A program made the position numbers and the translations under genes. Shown here in pieces: positions 1-6,180 of a stretch of DNA of 12,711 nucleotides. The notes beneath the pieces were generated by a model that saw only the letters and a list, made by a program, of their open reading frames with translations, was not told where the DNA came from and did no database searches. The stretch spans positions 1 through 12,711 of the forward strand of contig CAYGZQ010000085.1 of assembly GCA_964354375.1 (NCBI GenBank), written 5' to 3'. The DNA is from CAYGZQ01 sp964354375 [NCBI: uncultured Planctomycetota bacterium] (lineage in GTDB: Bacteria > JAJVIF01 > JAPKYR01). The first letter of the stretch is position 1. Each line of letters opens with the position of its first letter.

Positions 1-1
1 C

Positions 2-850
2 GGCGAGAGCGGCACGGGCAAGGAACTGGTCGCACGGGCGATCCACTTCACGAGTTCACGCAGGGACGAGCCGTTTGTGCCGGTCGATTCCGCGGCCATC
101 CCGGGATCACTTCTGGAAAGCGAGCTTTTCGGCTATGTGAAAGGGGCTTTCACGGGCGCGATCCGCGACAACAAGGGGAAGATCCGCAGCGCCGACGGGG
201 GCACGTTGTTCCTCGACGAGATCGGCGACATGCAGCCGGAGCTTCAGGCCAAGCTGCTGCGCATGCTACAGGAGCGGGTTGTCACTCCTCTCGGAAGCCA
301 GGAAGCGGAACAGGTGGACGTGAGGGTGATCGCAGCCACCCACGTCGACCTCGAAACAGCCGTCCGCGAAGGACGCTTCAGAGAGGACCTCTTCTTCAGG
401 CTGAACGTCCTGACGATCCGTATCCCGCCGCTCAGGGACAGAAAAGACGATATCCCCATCCTGGTGCGGCATTTCGTAGCCAAGCACAAGAGCGCCGGAG
501 CTTCGGAGAGGATTTCGGACGAAGCCGTTAAATCGTTGATCGACCATGACTGGCCTGGGAATGTCCGCGAGCTCGAGAATGCGATCGAGCACGCGCTCGC
601 CATGGCCGACGGAAAGGATATCGCCGTTGAGCATCTGCCCGACTGGGTAAAGCTGCAAACCAGGGCGGCGCCAGGCGACTCGTTCGTTCTCCCCGAAAGC
701 GGCGTGGACCTCGAAACTCTCGAACAGGACCTGATCAGGCAGGCGCTCGACCGTACCGGCGGAAACCAGAGTCGCGCTGCACAACTGCTGGGGATATCCA
801 GGCCCACACTGATATACCGCATGGAGAAATACGGCATTAGGAAGAGCTGA
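2..850 (+). CDS. Sigma-54-dependent transcriptional activator (NtrC family), 5'-truncated
   Basis: An AAA+ activator that hydrolyses ATP to remodel sigma-54 RNA polymerase. The reading frame is open from base 2, so the gene runs off the left edge and its sensory or receiver domain is not visible. The 282 visible residues hold the Walker A motif GESGTGKE at 1-8, the sigma-54 contact loop GAFTGA at 48-53, Walker B LFLDE at 69-73, the [10 protein letters not shown] arginine-finger region at 126-135 and the sensor II motif WPGNVREL at 184-191. A Fis-type helix-turn-helix spans about 238-280 ([21 protein letters not shown]). The central and DNA-binding domains therefore look complete and functional. 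The missing N-terminus decides whether this is a two-component response regulator, which is commonest for this architecture, or another type of enhancer-binding protein. A terminator follows, so it probably ends its own transcript. I see no -24/-12 promoter nearby, so its targets are unknown. Confidence 0.95.
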   Translation, partial: GESGTGKELVARAIHFTSSRRDEPFVPVDSAAIPGSLLESELFGYVKGAFTGAIRDNKGKIRSADGGTLFLDEIGDMQPELQAKLLRMLQERVVTPLGSQEAEQVDVRVIAATHVDLETAVREGRFREDLFFRLNVLTIRIPPLRDRKDDIPILVRHFVAKHKSAGASERISDEAVKSLIDHDWPGNVRELENAIEHALAMADGKDIAVEHLPDWVKLQTRAAPGDSFVLPESGVDLETLEQDLIRQALDRTGGNQSRAAQLLGISRPTLIYRMEKYGIRKS

Positions 851-876
851 CAGGCTGATATGGCGTAGCATTCATC

Positions 877-905
877 CCCGGCAGACTCATGCCGGGTTGT
901 TTGTT
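877..905 (+). terminator. Intrinsic terminator after the sigma-54 activator
   Basis: A perfect 7-bp stem (CCCGGCA at 877-883, TGCCGGG at 890-896) with a 6-nt loop is followed by a T-rich run (TTGTTTGTT, 897-905). It lies 27 nt after the activator stop codon and just before the next promoter, so it separates the activator transcript from the lipoprotein array. Confidence 0.8.
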
Positions 906-907
906 AT

Positions 908-955
908 ATGTGATATAATTTGAATGTTCTCAAAATCCGCTTACCTTGCGGGAGG
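908..955 (+). promoter_or_regulatory. Extended -10 promoter and conserved leader of lipoprotein gene A
   Basis: TGATATAAT at 911-919 is an extended -10 element (TG-N-TATAAT). No good -35 hexamer sits 17 bp upstream, which fits an extended -10 promoter. The leader continues with TCAAAATCCGCTT (930-942) and the ribosome binding site GGGAGG (950-955), 6 nt before the ATG. The same arrangement recurs before genes B and C. Confidence 0.7.
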
Positions 956-961
956 TAGGGT

Positions 962-3448
962 ATGCGTAATATTCCGGTCGTCTTTCTTGCGGTGGCGATC
1001 CTCACAGGTTGCGCGGGTACCGGCGTACATGAGCCGATCACCCCGTCTTCACCTGTTGCGAACGCGATCACCGACCCAGGCAACCGTTACGTCTGGGGAC
1101 TTTGGGATGTTCGGATTTCCGCGGATCATCAGAGCGTTGAAGTCATCCCCTGGCGAAGCGCTGACATGCACCTCAACGTTGTGCGCCTGCTGGAGGTCAC
1201 CGCATGCCATACATGCCTGACGGTCGAGAACATTCACCCTGCGGGTCCGAACGAGCTTGAGGCCGATGTTAGACTGGCTCATCCGTTCCCCGGCCTGCTG
1301 AAATTCACCGGGTTCGATGTCCGGGGCATCTTCATCGCGCAGACCGATTTCACCTTTCCCGTCAGCGGCAGGAAAATCGGATGGGGTAACAGCGTCCCCC
1401 GGATGCTCAATCCCGACGGATACACACCGCTTTTCAATCCCACCGAGTATCCGCCGACATTTCCCGCCGCGCTCGGGTACATTCCCGGCAAATACGCCAC
1501 CGGCGGCGATCTCTCTGCTACCCTGAATCCGTTCGTAGCCTACCGTCAGGACGCGCCGCGTCGCATGTTCGAGGCGGGCGGCGCGGAGATAAGAACGGTC
1601 CATCTGTATGCCCCTCCCGGACCGATCCATTTCGGCTACGCCGTCGACGCGTGCTGGGAGCCTGTGGACCATGAAATAGTCGACCCATTGGTTGATTTTC
1701 CCCCCGACGCGAATTGCCTGGAGGCGTACCGGTTGGATATCGATTTCCCATACGGCATCAATTCATCCTGGATGAGCCAGAACCCGGTCACTGTGGAGGT
1801 TTTCGATCACCAGGGCGTCGAGTCGATATCGACCGTGACCATCGAAGCACCCGAGCTCTTCTCCGGAGAGGTCGCGCTGGCTTTGTCGACCCAGACGGGC
1901 GAGGAAAGCTGGCTTTTCAGCGGCATGATAACAAATGAGCTGGAAGCGACAGAGGGGACTTACCCTGCCTTGGTGATGGTGGTTGATACGAACGCGGATC
2001 AGAATCTCGGCGCAATCGACGGATTCACCGTCACGCCGGCCGAGGTCAAGGAGGGCTGGGCGAGAACATGGGGGGGAGCCGATTACGACAGCGGCTTCAG
2101 CGTAGCCACGGACAATTCAGGCAACGTGTTTGTAGCAGGCAGTTTCCAGGGGACCGTTGACTTCGATCCCGGAAGCGGCGCCGATATCCATGCCTCCAAT
2201 GGCGAGAGTGACGTCTTCCTGAGCAAGTTCGATTCATCGGGCACTTTCCTCTGGGCCAGGACATGGGGCGGCGGAAGCAGTGATTGGGCCCGCAGCATCG
2301 CTACAGCAGGTTGGGGTGTTGTATATGTTACGGGCGTGTTCTCAGAGACCGTTGATTTCGATCCTGGAAGCGGCGTTGACAGCCATGCGTCGAATGGGAG
2401 CTGGGACGTCTTCCTGACCACCTTCGATTCATCCGGCAATCACCTGGGGGCAAGGACATGGGGTGGAGGCGAAGCGGACACAGGCAACGGTGTCGCCGTT
2501 GGGAACTCGGGAGACGTGTATGTCACCGGCTGGTACACTTCGGATCCCGTTGACTTCGACCCCGGCAGCGGCGTAGACAGCCATGCCTGCTACGGGGGAG
2601 AGGACGCCTTCCTGAGCAAGTTCGATCCGGTGGGCAATCTCGTTTGGGCAAGAACCTGGGGGGCGGATCTCGACGAGGAGGGCAGCGCTGTTGCTGTGGA
2701 CGGCCTCGAGTGCGTTCATGTGGCGGGTTCTTATCGATCGGAAATGACCGATTTCGACCCCGGCAGCGGGGAGGATTACCACGGAGCTTTGAACGGCCGG
2801 TGGGACGTTTTCCTCAGCAAGTTCGACTCGTCCGGCGGTTTCATCTGGGCCAGGACCTGGGGCGGCGATCTGGATGACTGCGGCTGGGATGCCGCCATTG
2901 ACGCCTCTAGCAACGCATATGTTACGGGTTGTTTCCAGTCGACTGCGGACTTCGATCCCGGCAGCGGCGTGGATAACCACATTTCCAATGGCGAAAACGA
3001 CATCTTCCTCACGAAGCTCGATTCATCGGGCAATTTGATCTGGGCGAGGACCTGGGGCGGGAGCCAGTATGATTGGGCCTGGAGCGTCGCTGTCGACAGC
3101 ACGGGCAGCCCTTGCGTGACAGGCTCCTTCGCGGATGTCGTTGACTTCGATCCCGGAAGCGGCGTCGACAGCCACACTACGAATGGTTCTCAAGACGTCT
3201 TTCTGTCCAGGCTGGATTCATCGGGCAGTCTCCTGTGGGCGAAGACCTGGGGCGGGCCTTACGGCGACGAAGGCAGGGGGGTCGCAGTGGACGGTGCCGG
3301 AATTTCGTATACAACGGGCGTTTTTTTCACTCTTATGGAACCCGGCTTGTTTGTTGACTTCGATCCCGGTCCCGGCATCGATAACCATACTTGTATTGGC
3401 TGGACAGACGTCTTCCTCAGCAAGTTCCCCCCCGACGGGAACTGGTGA
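962..3448 (+). CDS. Lipoprotein A with N-terminal unknown region and seven SBBP-type repeats
   Basis: An 828-residue predicted secreted lipoprotein of unknown function. The signal peptide (residues 1-16) has a short basic start, a hydrophobic core and the lipobox LTGC, so Cys17 should be lipidated; Ala at +2 does not suggest inner-membrane retention. Residues about 40-260 form a region shared with the two downstream paralogues (GNRYVWGLWDVRIS, HPFPG, GFDVRGIF, PRMLNPDGYT). Its cysteines C82, C85, C231 and C252 are conserved in all three. Residues about 260-365 resemble a beta-sandwich linker, by inference from alternating hydrophobicity. From W366 to the end are seven repeats of 65-70 residues, each with WARTWGG, a GNVYVTG-like strand, DFDPGSGxD and DVFLSKFDSSG. 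This matches the SBBP (beta-propeller) repeat pattern, and seven copies would close one seven-bladed propeller. The ATG at 962 is chosen because GGGAGG lies 6 nt upstream and the signal peptide starts directly there. Surface binding or adhesion is a guess. Confidence 0.9.
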   Translation: MRNIPVVFLAVAILTGCAGTGVHEPITPSSPVANAITDPGNRYVWGLWDVRISADHQSVEVIPWRSADMHLNVVRLLEVTACHTCLTVENIHPAGPNELEADVRLAHPFPGLLKFTGFDVRGIFIAQTDFTFPVSGRKIGWGNSVPRMLNPDGYTPLFNPTEYPPTFPAALGYIPGKYATGGDLSATLNPFVAYRQDAPRRMFEAGGAEIRTVHLYAPPGPIHFGYAVDACWEPVDHEIVDPLVDFPPDANCLEAYRLDIDFPYGINSSWMSQNPVTVEVFDHQGVESISTVTIEAPELFSGEVALALSTQTGEESWLFSGMITNELEATEGTYPALVMVVDTNADQNLGAIDGFTVTPAEVKEGWARTWGGADYDSGFSVATDNSGNVFVAGSFQGTVDFDPGSGADIHASNGESDVFLSKFDSSGTFLWARTWGGGSSDWARSIATAGWGVVYVTGVFSETVDFDPGSGVDSHASNGSWDVFLTTFDSSGNHLGARTWGGGEADTGNGVAVGNSGDVYVTGWYTSDPVDFDPGSGVDSHACYGGEDAFLSKFDPVGNLVWARTWGADLDEEGSAVAVDGLECVHVAGSYRSEMTDFDPGSGEDYHGALNGRWDVFLSKFDSSGGFIWARTWGGDLDDCGWDAAIDASSNAYVTGCFQSTADFDPGSGVDNHISNGENDIFLTKLDSSGNLIWARTWGGSQYDWAWSVAVDSTGSPCVTGSFADVVDFDPGSGVDSHTTNGSQDVFLSRLDSSGSLLWAKTWGGPYGDEGRGVAVDGAGISYTTGVFFTLMEPGLFVDFDPGPGIDNHTCIGWTDVFLSKFPPDGNW
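2057..3445 (+). repeat. Seven tandem SBBP-type blades in lipoprotein A
   Basis: Seven in-frame repeats of roughly 195 bp, starting at the codon for W366. Copies are degenerate at the protein level (the first residue is G in blade 3, and WAKTWGG opens blade 7) but share DNA signatures such as the GATCCCGGAAGCGGCG-type coding of DPGSG. The last copy carries a short insertion (FFTLMEPGLF) and ends in FPPDGNW, just where the next WARTWGG would begin. Confidence 0.9.
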
Positions 3449-3464
3449 CATCAGTCGGTCACAT

Positions 3465-3550
3465 CGAAGGACCGCTCGCTTACGGCGAAGGACCGCTCGC
3501 TTACGCTCGCGGCTCTGAGAATGAGAGAATGATCGGGGCAACCATACCCG
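3465..3550 (+). repeat. Intergenic repeat block, copy 1 (86 bp)
   Basis: This block is nearly identical to 8277-8369: two substitutions (3487 G/T, 3519 G/C), one 8-bp insertion in the other copy and one G-run difference. Inside it, a 19-bp unit beginning GAAGGACCGCTCGC occurs twice (3466-3484 and 3487-3505) with a 21-bp period. The heptamer CGCTCGC occurs three times, the last two separated by TTA. The block starts 17 nt after the stop of lipoprotein A and ends 11 nt before the gene B extended -10. It has no good stem plus T-run, so I do not call it a terminator. It could be a REP-like dispersed element or simply the flank of a duplicated segment. Confidence 0.85.
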
Positions 3551-3558
3551 CTTGCGTT

Positions 3559-3606
3559 ATGTGATATGATTTGAAAGTTCTCACAATCCGCTTGCGTTGC
3601 AGGAGG
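3559..3606 (+). promoter_or_regulatory. Extended -10 promoter and conserved leader of lipoprotein gene B
   Basis: TGATATGAT at 3562-3570 is the counterpart of the gene A promoter with one change in the -10. The leader contains TCACAATCCGCTTG (3581-3594), which is shared with gene C and nearly shared with gene A. AGGAGG at 3601-3606 lies 6 nt before the ATG at 3613 and fixes that start. Confidence 0.7.
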
Positions 3607-3612
3607 TCTCCT

Positions 3613-6075
3613 ATGCGGATTTTCGTTCCCGTTTTCCTCGCCGCAGCGATCCTCACAGGCTGCGCGGGTTCAGGCGTGCAGGAGCCGATTACCCCATCCT
3701 CTTCGGTTGCGAACGCGGTTGCCGACGCAGGCAACCGTTATGTCTGGGGACTGTGGAATGTCCGAATTTCCGCCGATCGTGAAAGGGTTGAAGTCATCCC
3801 CTGCAGAAACGCGGACATGCATTTCAACGTCTTGCGGCTCCTCGAAGTGACCCCGTGCCATACTTGCCTTACGATCGAGAACATCCACCCGGCGGGTCCG
3901 AACGAGCTTCAGGCCGATGTGAGACTGGCTCATCCGTTTCCCGGACTGATCAAGTACACCGGATTCGATGTCAGGGGCATTTTCATCGCGCAGACCGATT
4001 TCACCTTCCCCGTCAGCGGAAGGGAAATCGGATGGGGCGACACCGTCCCTCGGATGCTCAATCCCGACGGATACACACCGCTTTTCAATCCCACCGAGTA
4101 TCCGCCGACATTTCCCGCCGCGCTGGGATATGTCCCCGGCAAGTACGCCACCGGCGGAGATCTGAGCGCGACTTTGAATCCATTCATGGCGTATCGAAAA
4201 GATGCGCCGCGTCGCATGTTCGAAGCGGGCAGCGCCGAGACAAGAACGGTGCAAATCTACGCCCCTCCCGGCCCGATCTATTTCGGCTACGCTGTCGACG
4301 CATGCTGGGAGCCTGTCGAGAATGTCGTAGACCCGCTGACGGATTTCCCGCCCGAGGCCAATTGCCTGGAGGCTTACGGGATCAGTGTCGCTGTCGCCTC
4401 AGAGCTTCTTCCTCACCCTGGAATCATGGTGCCGATTGATGTCACGGTTTACGACCATCAGGGCCAGAGCACGATTGCTTCCGTGACAATGGAATGCCCC
4501 GACCTTTTTTCCGGAGAACTTGCCCTCGGCTTCTCATCAATAATCGGTGATGACGGTTACTTGTTCACCGGCACGCTTCCAAACCAGCTCGGAGCGGGGA
4601 TCGGCGAATATCCGCTGCTGGTGAGGGTGAGGGATACGCAATCGGATCCGAACCTCGGTCAGATCGATGCATGGCGGATCGAGAAGGCAACAGTCGGCCC
4701 GGATCGTGGCTGGGCGCGTACCTGGGGCTGGACCTCGGTCGACCGCGGGTATTCGGTTGCCGCCGATGCTTCGGGGAACCTGTATGTCGCGGGCGTTTTT
4801 ATGGATACCGTCGACTTTGATCCCGGGCCCGGCATCGATAATTATATATCCAATGGAGAATTGGATTCTTTCCTGAGCAAGTTCGATTCCTGCGGCAATT
4901 TTCTCTGGGCGCGTACCTGGGGCGGTACCAATTCCGACCGGGGCTACCTGGTCGCAATTGATGCTTCGGGGAACGTGTATGTCATCGGTGATTTCACGGA
5001 TACCGTTGACTTTGATCCCGGCTTCGGCGTCGATAATCATACTTCCAACGGAAATCTCGATGCCTTCCTGAGCAAGTTCGATTCGAACGGCGGCTTCCTC
5101 TGGGCGCGGACCTGGGGCGGGACCGGTGGGGACGATGGATATTCCGTCGCCGCCGACGCTTCGGGAAGCGCCTATGTCACGGGTAATTTCGAAGGCGCCG
5201 TTGACTTCGATCCCGGGCCCGGACTCGATAGCCGCACATCGAACGGATATTTCGATGCCTTCCTGAGCAAGTTCGATTCGAGCGGCAATTTTCTCTGGGC
5301 GCACACATGGGGTGGGTCAATCGAAGACTCCGGACATTCAGTCGCTGCCGATGCTTCGGGGAACGTGTATGTCGCGGGCTACGCAGGGAGCACTGTTGAC
5401 TTCGATCCCGGGCCCGGAGTCGATAATCACACATCCAACGGCGATCACGATGCCTCCCTGAGTAAGTTCGATTCGGGCGGTATGTTCCTGTGGGCACGAA
5501 CCTGGGGCGCGACAGGCCCGGACGTTGGATATTCCGTCACCGCCGATGCCTCGGCGAACGTGTATGTCGCAGGTTACTTCGAGAGTACGGTTGACTTTGA
5601 TTCCGGCCCCGGCGTCGATGATCACACATCCAACGGATTCAACGATGCCTCCCTTAGCGAATTCGACTCGGATGGGGATTTCATATGGGCGCGCACCTGG
5701 GGCGGAACCAATGATGACAGGGGAGTGTCCGTCATTGCTGATGCTTCGGGGAATGTGTGCGCAACCGGCTACTTCCAGGACACCGCCGACCTCGATCCCG
5801 GGCTTGATGTCGATAATCACACATCCAATGGAGATTATGATGTTTTCCTGAGCAAATTCGACTCGGACGGTGGTCTCATTTGGGCACGCACCTGGGGCGC
5901 GACCGGTCCGGACATTGGCTACTCCATCGCTGCTGATGCCTGGGCGAACGAGTATGTCAGCGGCTATTTTGAAAATACCGTTGACTTTGATCCCGGTTCC
6001 GGCGTCGACGATCACACATCCAACGGCGATCATGATGCCTTCCTGGTCAAGTTCCTGCCCGACGGGAATTGGTGA
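3613..6075 (+). CDS. Lipoprotein B with N-terminal unknown region and seven SBBP-type repeats
   Basis: An 820-residue paralogue of lipoprotein A with the same order of parts. It has a signal peptide with lipobox LTGC (Cys17), the conserved unknown region (about 40-260), a probable beta-sandwich linker, then seven repeats from W367 to the end. The four conserved cysteines are present (C82, C85, C231, C251), plus an extra C64. Typical blades read WARTWGGTGGDDGYSV, ADASGNVYVAG, VDFDPGPGVDNHTSNG, DAFLSKFDS. Two blades lose DPG residues (DFDSGPG, DLDPGLDVD), and the protein ends FLPDGNW. The frame stays open 14 codons upstream to a TTG at 3571. I place the start at 3613 because AGGAGG precedes it by 6 nt and the upstream codons fall inside the conserved promoter leader. 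Probably exported and lipid-anchored; ligand and role unknown. Confidence 0.9.
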   Translation: MRIFVPVFLAAAILTGCAGSGVQEPITPSSSVANAVADAGNRYVWGLWNVRISADRERVEVIPCRNADMHFNVLRLLEVTPCHTCLTIENIHPAGPNELQADVRLAHPFPGLIKYTGFDVRGIFIAQTDFTFPVSGREIGWGDTVPRMLNPDGYTPLFNPTEYPPTFPAALGYVPGKYATGGDLSATLNPFMAYRKDAPRRMFEAGSAETRTVQIYAPPGPIYFGYAVDACWEPVENVVDPLTDFPPEANCLEAYGISVAVASELLPHPGIMVPIDVTVYDHQGQSTIASVTMECPDLFSGELALGFSSIIGDDGYLFTGTLPNQLGAGIGEYPLLVRVRDTQSDPNLGQIDAWRIEKATVGPDRGWARTWGWTSVDRGYSVAADASGNLYVAGVFMDTVDFDPGPGIDNYISNGELDSFLSKFDSCGNFLWARTWGGTNSDRGYLVAIDASGNVYVIGDFTDTVDFDPGFGVDNHTSNGNLDAFLSKFDSNGGFLWARTWGGTGGDDGYSVAADASGSAYVTGNFEGAVDFDPGPGLDSRTSNGYFDAFLSKFDSSGNFLWAHTWGGSIEDSGHSVAADASGNVYVAGYAGSTVDFDPGPGVDNHTSNGDHDASLSKFDSGGMFLWARTWGATGPDVGYSVTADASANVYVAGYFESTVDFDSGPGVDDHTSNGFNDASLSEFDSDGDFIWARTWGGTNDDRGVSVIADASGNVCATGYFQDTADLDPGLDVDNHTSNGDYDVFLSKFDSDGGLIWARTWGATGPDIGYSIAADAWANEYVSGYFENTVDFDPGSGVDDHTSNGDHDAFLVKFLPDGNW
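4711..6072 (+). repeat. Seven tandem SBBP-type blades in lipoprotein B
   Basis: Seven in-frame repeats of about 195 bp from the W367 codon. Their DNA signature differs from gene A: gatgcttcggggaa in the strand motif and tttgatcccgggcccgg-like coding of the DFDPGPG loop recur from blade to blade. Blades 5 and 7 share WARTWGATGPD, which suggests copying between non-adjacent blades. Confidence 0.9.
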
Positions 6076-6126
6076 GAGCGCAGACACATAATTCGGGTGG
6101 CCGGATCCTCCCCGCCTCCGATTGTG

Positions 6127-6174
6127 ATGTGATATAATCAGAATACTTTCACAATCCGCTTGTCCTTGAGGAGG
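6127..6174 (+). promoter_or_regulatory. Extended -10 promoter and conserved leader of lipoprotein gene C
   Basis: TGATATAAT at 6130-6138 is an extended -10 element. The leader holds TCACAATCCGCTTG at 6149-6162, identical to gene B, and GAGGAGG at 6168-6174, 6 nt before a GTG start. The 105 bp between genes B and C contains no convincing terminator. Confidence 0.7.
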
Positions 6175-6180
6175 TTGGCC

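Noticed and set aside
851-961. Sigma-54 (-24/-12) promoter controlling the lipoprotein array from the adjacent activator
   Set aside because: A TGGC occurs at 859-862, but no GC is found at the required distance, and a clear TGATATAAT sigma-70 element is present instead.
3465-3550. Intrinsic terminator in the intergenic repeat block
   Set aside because: Only a 4-bp CCGC/GCGG pairing around a 12-nt loop is possible at the CCGCTCGC end, and no T run follows.
6076-6126. Terminator after lipoprotein B
   Set aside because: The best pairing (TCGG with CCGG near 6094-6106) needs a wobble pair and has no T run after it.
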